NCBI RefSeq assembly: GCF_030272615.1 | Contig: NC_081405.1 | Location: 160,600,317 to 160,664,316, forward strand | DNA from: Cryptomeria japonica | Lineage: Eukaryota; Streptophyta; Pinopsida; Cupressales; Cupressaceae | DNA length: 64,000 bases | Direction of reading: 5' to 3' | Shown: in pieces, positions 1 through 14,017 of the stretch | Layout of the letters: every line of letters starts with the position of its first letter | Numbering within the stretch: the stretch's first letter is position 1 | Notes under the pieces: model-generated | Seen by the model: the letters and a program-made list of their open reading frames with translations, nothing else | The model's database searches: none | What the model was told of the DNA's origin: nothing | Translations under genes and position numbers: made by a program

Positions 1-24
1 ATACACCTCACATGTATGTTCTAC

Positions 25-735
25 CGATGTGGGATAAGATTTTGTCTTCCCTTGACAAGCATCTTCTTCTTCTATGTTAGCCCACACATCATTTTGTGTG
101 CCTCTTAACCCACACAGCATAAGTTTTTCCTCTTTTGTCTTTTCTTTTCCTTATACAGTGAGTCTCTTCTCATCCCTACTTGTTCATGCAGGATACATAG
201 ACCCTTCAATGCCTACTTCGGTTTTCCTTATCTTGCAGGCTTCTTCACATCCCATATTGGTCACACGAGATAAGTAGGCCCTTCACTTCCTTTTTTTTTC
301 TTATCCTATGGGCCCACTGCCATCATCGTCGTCTCGTTTGGGATAAGCGCCTTCAAGTAATCATCCTTCGATTTCTTATCTCACGAGAACATTTCTCTTT
401 TGACTATCTTATCATAGACAACCATCATTGATCACTTTTGGCAACGTGGGATAAAAGAGACCACATTGTTCAACAAACTTAAGTTATCCCGCATGACCAT
501 CGGTGGTCACATTTTGACAATGCATGTTAAAATGTAACATTGTTCTCTTCACTTAAGTGTTATCTCACAAGGTATTCAACACTCATCCAGCATATTGCGG
601 GATAAGAAGAAACATCATGTGCACCTCACAAGTGTTCTCCCATGAGGTCAACACTCTCTCTCAGAAATGTTGCAGGATAAGGGGATAGCCCGATTGATCC
701 ATCAACAATGTTATCTCGTAGGGTCATTTAATGCT
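25..735. repeat. Cluster of GGGATAA / TTATCYC words
   Basis: The word GGGATAA(G), or a one-base variant, recurs on both strands about every 40-100 bases: near 31, 228, 268, 301, 340, 375, 449, 484, 560, 598, 674 and 710. Flanking bases are partly shared (TGYGGGATAAG, TTATCTCRYRRG), so this may be a decayed array of a longer unit. GATAAG is also the plant I-box core, but no gene is visible next to it, so a regulatory role is only a possibility. No coding sequence was seen. Confidence 0.45.
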
Positions 736-3700
736 TAATCGAACACACTATGGAACCCTCAGATGCACTTGAACCAAACAGTTGCTACCACACAAAAATC
801 ATAGCTGTCAACCCCAACTTGGGACTCATTCATAGTTGTCGACATGTGGAGATGATGAATTTAGTCAAAACCCTTGCAACATAAAATGACGTGTTATACG
901 CAAATGCACAGCATAACTTGCATGTTATGCGCAATTGCTATCTACTTCTCTGCAACCTCTGAACACCCCTTGACATCTACCTGCTTCTCTGAAACCATTT
1001 GACCTCCCTTGACATCAATGACAATAATGCCAACATTCAAAACCATAGTGTCCATACAAATCTATAACTATTCATTCATTTCCATAATCCAAAGATAACT
1101 AACAATAAAGATTAGCAATTTTCAAATCAACGCATACAAGATCTTTAACATAACTACTACTGTCCACAAGATATACACAAGATAGTTCCATTTGTATCAC
1201 TCAATATTTTAATTTCCTTCTAATCTAGAATATATACACATTGAATATCCATTTACAACAATCTCATTCAATACATCTCATTCTGAAATCAACCTACTAC
1301 AAGTCCTAATACATATGTTCAAAAGATGATAATTACATAGTCTTCTTTACAATTACATCTTTATCAAGATACAAAACACATGATATCAACTCCTATACAT
1401 ATATAATGCTCCAAGATCCATCCACATGATGAGATAATATAAATCCGTGTCCATGCACGTAAGCATCTAATGAAGAACATCCCAATGGAAAAAGGCATCA
1501 AACCACTCAACCATGTGGAACCAAATAGGAACCACACCCCATGCTATGAGATGAAATGGGGTTCCAACTCACACTTAAGACCTAGGCTAACACCTAAAAA
1601 ACAAGGAACTCAACAAGACATCCACAAGATAACAACCAAGAAAAATGAATCAAATCGAATCACAAGGCTAGTCATAAATCAATCTTCTAGAGGCATAGTC
1701 AACAACAAAAGCATAAGGATAATGGACACATGTAGGGAAGAGTGTCATCACATGCTATCCTCATAAATAAGGGGCCACACCACACCTTGATATACATGTG
1801 GAACCATCTCCACCTTGGATCCAATCAAGGAAGATCGGTTTATTGCTCCAATGGTCCTCCCAAGCTCATCCTGAGTCATCACTCAAGGGCTATGAGGTGG
1901 GCCACCATAAACCAATTTCATTATCTTGATTAAGTGATTTCATAATTACCCAAACCCACTAATAAAACTATTATTTTTATCACTTGCAATTAAACATAAA
2001 CTCTTCATGTGGTTCCATGATAGGTCTAGACCCTAAGCATCCTCTCTTGGAACCTCTTGAGCCTATTGCTCATGACCTCAGTCCTAAACATGCAAGCCCA
2101 CTCTCCCAGCCATGGACCATAACCTGAGGGTGATACATATGCCACAAATAACATCACAACAACATCATGAAGGCTCTCCAAAGACATAAACATAGTCACA
2201 ACATCACTGATACAAACTGAAGCATAATATGAATCATACGCCCATAAGCAAGAAATATCCTTCACCAAATCAATACAAAAATTAACCAAGGAATAAACAT
2301 GATTTAAAATGATAATCCAAAATAAATTTAAATCCTCAATAGTGAGGCAATAACATCCAACTGGATCTCTCATAAATATTCCTCAACGGCGAGGCAATCT
2401 TCCTCTCACTGGAGCAACTCAACACATGAACAATATCCTCAAAGGTAGGGAACAAATCCTCTTACCAAAGCATAAAACCAACATTAAATAAAACACATAA
2501 CATCATAAACACCTCTGGGGAACTCAATTCAATCATAAAATGCCTCTGGTAAATTCCCAAAATTAGACAAAGCAATCACAGTGACCAAAATTGACAAAAC
2601 CTGCACCTTGGAGCAGTTCAGTGCATGAAGAATCTTGTTTAGCATTAATGGGAGCCATATTGGAATTCCCATGGAATCCTATAGCATTTTTGGGTCTTCC
2701 TTTAGCGTTTTGGTGCCAAAAAATAGCGTTTTGGGTTCAGAATGCTAAAATAAAGAAAAAGGGGCAAGTAAGGTATTGATACTACCCAGAATTGCATAAG
2801 GACTCGCAAATTGACAAAGAGACACTCCCATAAGGTGAAAGAGGATGAAATAAATCCAAGAGAGAGACCAAATAACAATATAAGGTCATTCTAATGTCCA
2901 AACAACACTCTAGCTAACTATGGGGCAAGTTAAGACAAGATTGCAACTCACAAAACTCAAGAAAACAACTCTCGACAAAGCCTTGGACACTTCTAATCTT
3001 GCCAATGCACAAACAATCATGAGGAGAAGAAAAAATACATAATGGAATTCTAATATAAATCCAAGAGCTCATTAAAATCAAACAAGATCACACAGATGGG
3101 AAAACACGATTCATTATGGGAAAATGCAGAATATGCATTTTTGGAAAATCACTATTCCCAAATTTTTACAATACTTCATATACATATTTCAATTATCCAT
3201 AAATTTTCCCCAAAATCAAATTGAAAACTTTAAACATTAAAATCCATTCCCTAAACAATCTTTCAACAATTACAATGCAGACAATCTTTCCAATTATTGC
3301 AGAGAAAATGGAGCTCCAACCTAGAAATCGCAACCAAGGCAAGAATCAAACTGGTGAAGAGCAATCCAAAAATCCAACAAATCCAATCCAAAATATTTAA
3401 TCCAACTTCTAGCAATCCAATCAAAAAAATTCAATCAAAATCCAAAGCTTCAATCCAAAATCTTGCAAAAATGCCAACCACAGCAACACACAAAAAAAAT
3501 CCATTAAATAGAAAATTAAACTCAAACTATAGAAATCCACCGGCCAATTAGAAAATTCCATAAAACTATATATTATACCTACCTTGCGTAAATACGAGGT
3601 AGATAATATAAAACTATATTATTTACTTACCCTCACAAAAAACAACCAAACAAAATAGAGGGTAGGTAAACTTTATATTATAACCAATTATGCAAATAAA

Positions 3701-4690
3701 AATAATAAGGTAGTAGTATAAACATAAATGGGATAATAACAAATCAAATCCCCATAATAAATAAATAAATAAAATCTTAATAAACAGAAACTTGTAATAA
3801 AATATAAAATCAAATCAAAAAATAAGGCATAAACAATAAATAATTAATAAATAACCACTAAACAATAAATAAATAATTAGATAATCAATTAAGCCATATA
3901 TCAAATAAATCATTAAATTAATCACAATTAAATAAATAACAAATAATCAATTAAACACTAAATAAACCAAATAAATAAATAGTCATGCTATATAATAAAT
4001 TAATATAATCATTAATAAATCATATAAACTCGATTATTAATTAAATAATAATCACACAATCACATCACCTCAAGAAACCCGACAAAAGGGTCAAACACCG
4101 ACACAAGACTCTAACCACCAACTTGTGCCACAACACAATTGACAAGGTGAACAACTAAGCCTAGAGTATGAGAGGGAAACACATGTCATCTCCGAACATT
4201 TTGCCATTAGGATAAGACACGCTCATACCTGTGGAACCAGGTGGGGTCGATGTATGGTACCTACAAACTTGTAACCACCACCAAACAAAATACGCCACAT
4301 ATACAACATATATACATCATAAGTGATTAGGCAAGTGATAGAGAATCACAACGTCATATCGTGCTCGCAATGAGTGGTATGACATCGTTTCTAATCGCAA
4401 AGACACTAGAAGACAATCACAAACATCACAACATCAACTCAATCATCATAATCATGGAATAGGGTTAGCATAATCAAGATGATATCATAACCTCATAAGA
4501 AATATAATCATTACATGAATAATGAGTGCATCTAGATCACTACACATAAGTTTAATTAACATATTAGTCTAGGAAATAGCTTCATCCACATAAATCATAA
4601 TGAATCCACTAATGTCAAAGAAACTATCAGAGCACAAATCTAAAAGTGTATATCAGACCCTCTCATAAAGGATGAGTTGGGGAGGGGCAC
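736..4690. other. AT-rich DNA without a recognisable gene
   Basis: Short open frames (for example 1470-1766 plus, 2026-2373 minus, 3297-3551 plus) match no family I know and lie in biased, A-rich sequence. Around 2680-2740 the phrase TAGCGTTTTGG recurs, as in old LTR debris. From about 3550 to 4070 the sequence is dominated by AAATAAAT-type words, and 3570-3680 has partly inverted TACCT/AGGTA blocks. The stretch is probably eroded transposon DNA, but no element end could be defined. Confidence 0.4.
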
Positions 4691-4699
4691 TACATTAAC

Positions 4700-7380
4700 T
4701 ACTAGGGGCTAAAAAGACCATAAACTTCAAACACCATCTAAACTTGTATGTGCTCACAACTTTTGTCAATCCATCTATAATATTCATCAAATTGTCAATC
4801 TTTTTCCAATTTTACCTTCCCATCCTCCACCATATCTCAAACAAAATGAAAGTAAACATCAATGTGCTTTGTTTTGGCCTGCAAAGATAGATTCTTTGCT
4901 AAGAAAATGACACTTTGACTGTCACAACAAATAGTAATCATCCCTACATCAAACACAATATTAGAAAATAACCATCTACAACAAATGAATTCCTTACAAG
5001 CATGAGTATTTGCCATATACTATTCTTGTATCTTGGACAAAGTGACTACAACTTACTGCTTACAAATCCAACTAATAGCACCACCGAACATGGTAAAAAC
5101 ATAACCACTAGTGTATCTTCTTCTATTAATATCACCTACCCAATATTAATCTACATATCAACAAATACTCATATAATATCAATGTCCAATAGGATAACCA
5201 TGAAAACACAAAGAATACTCAAAAGTACTACTCAAATATATAAACACTCTCTTAACTACTTCTCAATGCACCCATCCAAGATTAGTCATATATCAACATT
5301 GGACTCCTAATTCTTGGGCAATGTTTGGTCTAGTACAAACTGTAGCATACACAATAATGGCAATAGCACTTACATATTTCACACTAGCCGTTTCATCCAC
5401 CCCAATAGGAGATTTTAGGAAATCCTCCATAGAAAATTTTGTTCCTAGTGCAACAAGAACTATCATGGACCTATAAAATATCATGTTGAATTTCTCCAAC
5501 ATAGATTCACATACATACTCTGGCTTAACCAAATCCATGTGTTAGCTTCACCTCTTCTTATCTCCATTCCTAGAATGTACCTAGATACACCTAAATATTT
5601 CATTTTCAAACTATGCTAACAAATGAGACTTCAAATTAGAAATCAAAGATCCATTCCCAAAGAGTAACATATCATTCACATACAATGTAATAATTAGAAT
5701 GTGACCATTATTGGTTTTTAAGTAAACACAATGGTTAGACTAAACCTCTAAAATTCAAAACACAACACATAGGTATAAAAATTTTGGTAGGCCACATCTT
5801 AGGAGATTATTTTAGACCATACAAAGACATTTTCAACTTGCAAACTAAATTTTCCTTACCTTTCACAACAAAATGATTTGGCTCTGACACATATATTTCT
5901 TCCTCCAAATCACCATGAAGGAGTGATGTCATTATATCCATCTACTCAATTTTCTATTCATGAGCTATAGAATGTGATAACCAAAATAAAATGGATGTCA
6001 ACTTTGCAACTAGAGAGAAAATTTCACCATAATCTATTCCCTTAACTTGGGAATACCTATTTGTGACCAACCATGCTTTAAGCTTATCAACCTTGCCATT
6101 AGGACTTGACTTCTTCTTGCACACCCATTTAAATCCAACAAGCTTACATCCTTCATGCAAATGCCTACTAGATCCCTAGTATTATTCATCTTCAAAGAAT
6201 TCATCTCTTCAACCATGTATTTTATCCAGGAATGTGCATCACTCGTACACATAGCTTCTCTAACAATATTGGGCTCATTAGTGTTAGAAATCAAAGTAAA
6301 AATATAATTGGAATCTAACATTAAATATCCAAGCTATTTAATTTCTATATAATTCTTGTAGACCTCCTCAAAGGATAAGGTTGAGTTTCTTCTTCTTCTA
6401 AACTTTTAGATCTACTAGGTCTCTCCACATCATAAGGTTCATTAGGAGCTTGTAGTTCTTCTTTCTCAAGGGTAGAAGGAACCTAAACTACATCCTTATT
6501 CTGATACCTCTCTTTCTCTGGCTATAGCTCAATAGTGGAAGGTTTTATATCTCTAAAAATAAAACTTCCACTATAGAGAACCTTCTCTAAAATTGGATCC
6601 CAAAGATTGTACCCTTTTACATCAACATCATAGCTGATAAAAATTATCTTAACAACCTTGTTCTCTAACCTATATTTCCTTTCACTTAAAACATGACCAT
6701 AAGATTTGCAACTAAATACTCTAAGATGTCTCTTCGAAGTATTCTTTCCTAACCAAACTTCCATGGGTGTCTTATCAACAAGTACTGATATATGATATCT
6801 ATTTACTAGATAGTAGGCAATGGCTATAGCTTTGGCCAAAAAAATTTATTCAAGGCCACCACCACTAGCCATACTCTTATCCCTCTCTATCAATTTCCTA
6901 TTCATCCTTTATGCAACTCCATTCATCTATGGGGTGTATGGAGTTATCTTATGCCTCTCAATCTCATGGCCCTTACAAATCCATTTTCAACAAGATCCTT
7001 AAACTCCTTAAATTGACTAAAGACTTTAAAATTTCTTTTGAGAAAAGAAAGAAATGTCCTTCTATTGTAGTCATGAATAAATGAAATAAAGTATTTAGAT
7101 CTAGAAATTGAAGAAACATTTATTAGACAAAAAAAAAGTACCAAATCCAACAAACTAGAAGACATGTCATAACTCAAATAAAATTGAACATGGTTTTTTT
7201 ATCATATATGTAATGTTCATAGAATTCAAACTCAAGATTACAATCATCAATCCCCTTAATGATATTTATTCTTCAGGGTATTAAGATCTTCTCACCAATG
7301 TGACCAAGTGTTTGTTTTGATAATATCTTATCCACTAAAAGTTTCATCTACAACTCATTGTAACCCTTAGATACCCAGAA
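4700..7380 (-). mobile_element. Ty1/copia relic A
   Basis: Minus-strand translation gives the copia order. A gag-pre-integrase block lies at about 7200-7375 (HIGEK motif) and the integrase core plus C-terminal part at about 6520-7200 (TPMEVWLG, HLRVFSCKSYGHV). Reverse transcriptase spans about 5600-6330 (GFKWVCKKK, GIDYGEIFSLVAK). The end of RT and RNase H lie at about 4760-5540 (CTRPNIA, CDSQS, KTKHIDV). The copy is heavily decayed with many breaks, and neither LTR was recognised. Integrase before RT is diagnostic for copia. It is an old fossil with no coding capacity left. Confidence 0.85.
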
Positions 7381-7384
7381 AGTT

Positions 7385-8000
7385 GTTAGAAAAGAAGAAG
7401 TGAACAATTATATATGTAACTTCAATCAAATTGTAAAATAGATTTAATAGTGTTTATCATATAAAAGAAATCAGCTAAACATCAAAAGATAACACCACAG
7501 GATATTAAACACATAACACTAGAATTACATGGAGAAACCCTTTTGGTAAAAAACTTCACCAAGAAGAGATGAAATATTTGTATTATCAACAATATGAAAC
7601 TACAATAAAACTCGCAAACTTCACTCTTGTTTTCAATTTGGTAGCATAACCCCTACATAACAAAACTTGAACCAACTCATACTTGTCTCCAATTCAAACC
7701 CTCAATTTATAAACTCATGGGAGCTCACAAAACCATGGTAAACACTACCATGGGTAAAAACAAGGTTCCAAATACCATGGTAAAAATCCATATGACCCCT
7801 ACATACCAAACATTGTCCCTTACATGACATTATACCTTCTTACAGATTGGCATAAGAATCCCCCAAAAATAGGATAAAGTCTTACATGCATCATAGACTA
7901 TTAACAAATTATATAAGAATACTCATACATATGTCATAATAGCTAATTCTCATGTCCAAAAAGATCCACACCACTTTTGGCCCTTACAACTATCATTGAA
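7385..8000 (-). mobile_element. LTR-like block, copia type
   Basis: Read on the minus strand, this block has features of copia LTRs. It carries the phrase GGGTTTCTCCATGTAA near 7525-7550, next to a CTTCTTGGTGAAG stretch, and it is AT-rich with no coding. It adjoins the RNase H relic at 8330-9030, which has the same orientation, so it may be that relic's 3' LTR. Ends and target duplications were not found, so the limits are approximate. Confidence 0.45.
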
Positions 8001-8329
8001 TTCAGCATAACATCCTTGAAAAAGGCATTCCATGTTATAGCACTTGATGGGAATCTTTTGACAACTAATAAATTGATTTTAAAGGCACCAACCTATAGCA
8101 AAAGTGCCAACTCATAAAACTCACACTTGTTGTGATGAGGCACAATTATTTAATAGCATAAATGTCAAACAACAATGCGAAAATGTAAAATAGTAATAAA
8201 TAAATAATCTAGAATTGCTAAGGTTGAGGCATATTGATTCTCATAATTCTACCACTTTTCAAATACCTTGAAAGAGCTAGGGAAATCACACCATCATAAA
8301 ATCAACTAGGAACAAGAAATAAGGTATGT

Positions 8330-9030
8330 GGGCTTTCCAAACCAAGTAAACTTTTTTGTGCTTACAAGTTTGGTGAGATAATATACAACCTTAACCTTAG
8401 TGTCAATTTTCTTCAGCTCAATCTTTGTATTTGGAATCAACTCATGGATAAAATAGTATTGTAAATCCACATGTTTTTCTCATGCATGGTATTGTACATC
8501 TAGTTTTCTAATAGCTCATAGCATCCATGTACTTTTTTTTAGTAGTGGATAAAGCTACCATGAGCTACCTCTTTCTCCTCCAACTTACAACTCCTCCAAA
8601 CAAAGTAAACACGTGCCTACTTTTGGACATTTGACTATCCGAGTCACATGCCCAATCTCCGTCAACAAATCCTTGTATGTCCAATGTCTTATCCACACTA
8701 TTAGTACTAGAATATTATAAACAATAATCAAAAGTTCCTTGAAAGTATATAAACACCCTTTGAACATGATTACAATTTCCTCTACCAGGGTTAGACATAA
8801 ACCTTCTTAGAACTACCACTACTTGTAAAATATCTAATCTTAGTGCAAACCATTGCATACATTAAACTTCCTATAGCAGTATCATAAGGAACATTGGACA
8901 TATCCTCTAAATCATCGGAATTCTTAGACACGTATCTAACAAAATCTTAGTGCCAACCTATAAAGGAATTCTTATTAGTTTAAAATCTTGCATATTAAAT
9001 CTATCCAAAGAGTGTCAACATACTCTCTGA
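8330..9030 (-). mobile_element. Ty1/copia relic, RNase H end
   Basis: Minus-strand frames show the end of copia RT (AIGSLMYAMVCTK type, about 8810-8890) and then RNase H (VDGDWACDSD, near 8640-8700, and KHVDLQYYFI, near 8450-8500). This is a separate copy from the relic at 4700-7380, because its RNase H repeats the same domain. It is strongly decayed, with only the 3' part of pol present. Confidence 0.75.
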
Positions 9031-9039
9031 TAACCAAAG

Positions 9040-9906
9040 TTGTTTGTATACCCAATCTATCTTGATTTTCATACCAAGTATGTACCTCGCAACTCCCAAA
9101 TTCAATTACCTAGCTCAACTAAAAGTTCTAAACATGCTCAAGGATCTAGGATCCTTTCCAATAGAATGTTTGATAGGGTAGATGTTGTTGGGGATGCTAC
9201 TATTCTAGCAGAAGGTCAAAATTTATTCAGATATGGTTTTAAGACTTCAGCCAAGGTGTTAGACTCTTTTCTAATATTTGGAGTTTAGATTTGAGATAGT
9301 TGGTGGTTCCCAATGTATTTATTAACATAGATTTGATTAGAGCAATTGCTAGATAGTATAACCCTAATATTAGGTTTCTGTTTAGTTATAAGGGTGTTAA
9401 ACTACTGAGTTTGGATATTAATTACATTTGTGAAGTCTTCCATTTGAAGAAGAATGCACATGTTATAGTTGATCTTGGGTCATTATATATAGAGTATTCT
9501 AGAGACTATGATATCTATACAGTTATGTGGTTTCCTTATCATAAAAGGAAGAGCCAAAATAGGCAAGATTCACCTAAGATGAAGTAGAGCCTTTTAATTA
9601 TGATATATTTGAAGATTACTTCAACACATGTTTCACTTTATGGCATGTTTTTTCCATGGATGTAAAGGTGTTAATTACAATGGCCTTGGTGCTATTAGCT
9701 GCATATGTACAACACAAATATTTGAATAGGGATTTTGATTATGTCACTTTCATAGTTGATGAAATTCACAAGGCCTTGATGGAATCAAAAGTGATGAGAG
9801 TATTATGCATTTAAAGTGATATTCTTTACTTTGTAACATCATATTATTAATGTTGGTAAAATGGTGTTTCAATGTTACAATTTAACAAAAGGTTATTAGT
9901 GATAAG
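9040..9906 (+). pseudogene. Old coding relic of unknown family, left part
   Basis: Several plus-strand frames read as protein-like, for example at about 9290-9560 with segments such as IDLIRAIARYNPNIRF and DLGSLYIEYSRDYDIY. The composition looks coding rather than random, but I do not recognise the family. The relic is cut by the solo LTR at 9907-14327; the flank resumes at 14333, where similar plus-strand debris continues. A transposon or retrotransposon accessory ORF is likely; a host gene cannot be excluded. Confidence 0.35.
9902..9906. repeat. Target duplication ATAAG, left copy
   Basis: ATAAG lies directly before TGTCAC and matches 14328-14332, directly after TTACA. The exact 5-bp match at TG/CA ends fixes the limits of the solo LTR. 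Confidence 0.8.
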
Positions 9907-9940
9907 TGTCACAACCCTCTTTTTGGACCTTGATATGACT

Positions 9941-10000
9941 TTCTATTATTATTATTATTATTATTACTGCTACTACTACAACTACTACTATTATAATATT
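9941..10000. repeat. TTA/CTA trinucleotide microsatellite
   Basis: A run of TTA that shifts into CTA/ACTACT units, about 60 bases long and imperfect, near the start of the giant LTR. The tyrosine-rich open frame over it is an artefact of the repeat. Confidence 0.9.
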
Positions 10001-10290
10001 AATTTTATGAGTAATGTTAGAAAGAAAAGATATATTGAAATGAGGTTGAAGTTTTTAAATAAAAAAGAATTTAAGTGGTGACACACACATGAGGTCATAA
10101 TTTATTTGAAAATTGCTTATTTTCTCAATATCTTAATTGAGCACATGGTGTAGGAGAAATAAGAAGATTCTAGAAAAGAAATTTAAAATATTAAAGAATA
10201 AATATTATATTTAGCAAATATATGACATGGGAGTTACAAAATGCATTTTTGGAGGAGAATTTGAATTTGAAATTTGAATGCATGGTCAAA

Positions 10291-10615
10291 TGTAACCCCC
10301 ACTATGACAACAATCATTTTTGCATGAAATTAATTTAGAAATTATTTATTTTCTCAATATACTATTTAGCACATGTTGTAGGAGGAAATGAGAAAGTTCT
10401 AGAATAGAATCTTAATTCAAATTTTTGCATGTAACCCCCACTATGACAACAATCATTTTTGCATGAAATTAATTTAGAAATTGTTTATTTTCTCAATATA
10501 CTATTTAGCACATGTTGTAGGAGGAAATGAGAAGGTTCTAGAAGAGAATCTCAATTCAATTTTTGCATGTAACCCCCACTATGTCAATTAATCATTTTGC
10601 ATGAAATTATTTTGG
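10291..10615. repeat. 138-bp tandem repeat
   Basis: The phrase TGTAACCCCCACTATG starts copies at 10291, 10430 and 10568, a period of 138-139 bp. Each copy continues with CAATCATTTTTGCATG, TTATTTTCTCAATATAC and GCACATGTTGTAGGAGG. The third copy is partial, and a more diverged copy of the middle part lies at about 10100-10180. Confidence 0.9.
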
Positions 10616-11339
10616 GAAAAGAATATTGAAATCAATTAATTTCTTTTGTAGTGGGAAATAGACTCTATTTTCTATATATTGAGTTCTAAATTTTTGAAAA
10701 AGGGAGTTCATTTTTTTTGGATAATAAAGTAGTCTTGAAATTCTTATGAATTTATTTTCAATACCATGTTAGTTGTAGGAGAAATTTTGTAGATGTGTTG
10801 CAAGATTTTGGAGAAGATCATTACCAAGCTTCAAGGAGGAATTGAAGGAGGTCAACAAGGTTCTTCATTCAAATCCAGGTTCCCCTCTTGCACATGCATT
10901 GCTTGTTTTTTCTTTTCAAAGAAAATCTTCTTCTCGTCTCTTTCAGAATTTTGCACATAAGAAAGTTTATATTTTTATTTTATTTTTTTTAAAGAAATCT
11001 CTTTTATCCATTCCAAATTTTTTTGCAAGGAAATCTTTCTCAGTTTTTGTTAATTGATTTAATCAAATACATGTAATAAATTGCTTTTATATCCAAAAAA
11101 ATAAAAGAAAAAAAAATATTCTTCTTTTTTATTCTGCATGTAGGAAATAAATTGGTTAATATATCTCTTTCAAATATGCATATACAAATTCGAATATTGT
11201 TTAATTCTGAAATCTTTTCCTCAATCAACTTTCTTTATTTTACAAAAAATCAGATTTTTTTTTAGAATGGAATAACTTGAACAAAAATAAATCTATTGCC
11301 AAAGTAATATAAAATCAGAATAAAGAAAACAAAAATAGA

Positions 11340-11515
11340 AATATATTCATCTCTGTGTATGTTAGATAAATACCTATCTCTGTGGATTTTAGGAAAATAT
11401 TCATGTGTGGATTTTAGGAAAACATTCATCTTTGTGCATTACAAAAAAAAAATCATCTCTGTACTTTTAGGAAACATATTCATCTCTTTGGATTTTTAGG
11501 AAAAAAAAATATTAT
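11340..11515. repeat. Short degenerate tandem repeat (ATTCATCTCTGTGGATTTTAGG type)
   Basis: About five copies of a 30-40 bp unit built on ATTCATCTCTGTG followed by TTTTAGGAAAA. Spacing and sequence vary between copies. Confidence 0.75.
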
Positions 11516-14017
11516 TCCCTGTGCATGTATGAATTTTTTAAATTGAATTATACTTTAGAGTTTGTAAAAAAAAATTATATGTTTAATTTGAAATTAAAAA
11601 TGTTTTAGAACATTGAAAGTTATTTTGAATGATTAAAATTAATAAGCTTATAGTTCTTTGAAATTTAATTATCCACTTGATGATTAAAAAATCATTTAGG
11701 ATTATAATTATAAATTTTAATAGTAAAAAATCAATCAAATTTAGTGATGGATTTATTTATTGAGGTCTATTTAATGAAAAATGGTTTTATTTATTGATAT
11801 CTATTTAAAAAGGATTAATGAGACCTATTTATAATCTAACCTTATTAAAATTAATGGAAATATGTTTAAAATGACATCTCTAGTTTTAGGAATTAGATTA
11901 TTAAAATATTAAAGGAAAATTTAAGCGAAAAGAGTCTAACCGATATTAATGGATACCTTATTGGAGTTTTATTATGGAAAATTAAGTTGCAAATTTGAAC
12001 TCGTTTTAAATTCTAAAGAGTTAGTGTCTCCTCAATGATGGGAAAAGAGTCCATTGGGTTTTGAAAAGATAAATATTGCATAAGGCAAAAGGGTCAATTA
12101 ACACTTGAGAATTTCAATAGATAATCGACCATTAAGAGATCTATCATGTTGAATTAATCCTTCTTAGGATGTAGATATAATAGTTAAATCTGCTTATTAA
12201 ACAAATTAGTTTGACTTAGGAAAAACAAAGCAAAGGAAAATGTTATTGCACCAATGATACACTTATTCCATAGTTTTGGATCTTTTCATCAAATAAATAA
12301 ATCCTAATAGTAAGTAGGTTCCCTCAAGACATTCAATACATTTCAAATATTTAAGTTCTTTAATTATTGGATTTCAAAACTAACTTTTGCATATTTCACT
12401 TAGTACAAGTATCAAATGTTAAAGGAATTTACCTAACAAGTAGATGTGCTTAGATTCATAGTAACCCTTTTAGGTATTTCAGCAATATGAGTTAATGTTA
12501 GACAAAGTTTTACCTCAATTTGAAAGGTTGATTATTTGATTTGTTTCTTTATTAGATTCGAAGATATGAGTATATAAGGCATTGCGAATAGTCACTTCTT
12601 TTAATAGTTAAAATCATTTACCTTCTAGCTAAAAGAAACATAAGACTAGTAAAAAGAAAAAAGTTACACTTAATAATACAAGTAATTAGTAAGGATAAAT
12701 TTAATTAACATTAAAATTAGAGGTAAATTCCATAGTTAAATATTCATATGGTAATAGTATTAATTAGGATGCAAAGAGAGTTTATTCAAAATCAAAAAAA
12801 ATTTAGCAAATGAGTTTCAAGAAACCTATTCTTTGATCACTTAGAAAATTAAATAACAATTCTAATTGAGGGTAATTTTTGGAGAAAACATTATCTCCCT
12901 TTGAAGTATTTGAAATTGATAAAGTTATTATTTGTAGAATGTATCCAACAATAAAGTTAACGTTACTTCAAGTGGAAGGAGTAATTAGTTATCACTTTAT
13001 AATCTTGCAAAGGTATTAGTTCAAAAGCAACTAGAAGTTTATTGATTAGAATTGTTTATTAGGAGACTTAGTATTATTTACTTGGTTAACTAGCAAGTGT
13101 TTATACTCTTGTCTAATCTCTTTTTCAAACAATTAGTAACTAAGAATAATGTGGTTAGTTTGAAGCTTATTGTTGAATAGTTGTTTCCTTTTCCCTTCAA
13201 CAAGTGAGTATTAAATTCATTTCCAAAGTATAATCATTTGATAATTTAAATTCTATTTCAAGCAATTTAGTACCTTTCAAGTATTAGGATTCACATTTAA
13301 AGTAGTGTTATCATTTGTAGATGAAATTTGTATTACTTCATATGGAAGAATTAGTTGGGATTATTATTAAGTACTTTTCACTTCAAACAAGTAGGTGTTA
13401 AAATTCATTTCCAAATTCTTGCTATTCAATCATTTAATTTTCTTTCAAGCAAATCAGTACTAGGATTCATACTTATTGTGTAATGGTTTGTCCCAAAACA
13501 ATTATATCTTGCAAGTAATTCAAATCATTTTCATAAGTTATCTTTGGAAGTATCATGGTTTCCAAGCAGTTTACATTAAACCATAGTTAGAAACTAGAAC
13601 TACATACTTTACGCCTTGATCTCGTGCTAAAATGAGTATGTAGGTAGTCTAGGGATGGAGTTCTCCCTTGTACTCAGGCGTTCGGGGATGGGGGTTAGGA
13701 TTTGGTTATGGGTGAGTAGTTGGTTCTTGAAGCTCCTTGGTCTTTTAATCAAATGATGCAAATAATAATTGAAATGTTAAAATTAATTCAATGCATACTC
13801 AGAAGGAATCCCGTATGGATTCTCTTGACTTCCTGAGGCTTTAGGCTGAATTCCAAGGCAGAACTCAAGCTTGTTTATGTAATTATTTTTATACTCCTAA
13901 GGACGGCAACCTCAGTGCACTCCTAGTAGGGGAGTGTAGTCTTTAGAGAGTGGCTTAGGATTCGGATGGTCCCGATGAGTCTAAGGTCTCTGGCCAGAGC
14001 ATATCCTATTCTTATGA

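Noticed and set aside
2026-2373. 115-codon minus-strand frame
   Set aside because: No recognisable domain, no start context, and surrounded by eroded repeat DNA.
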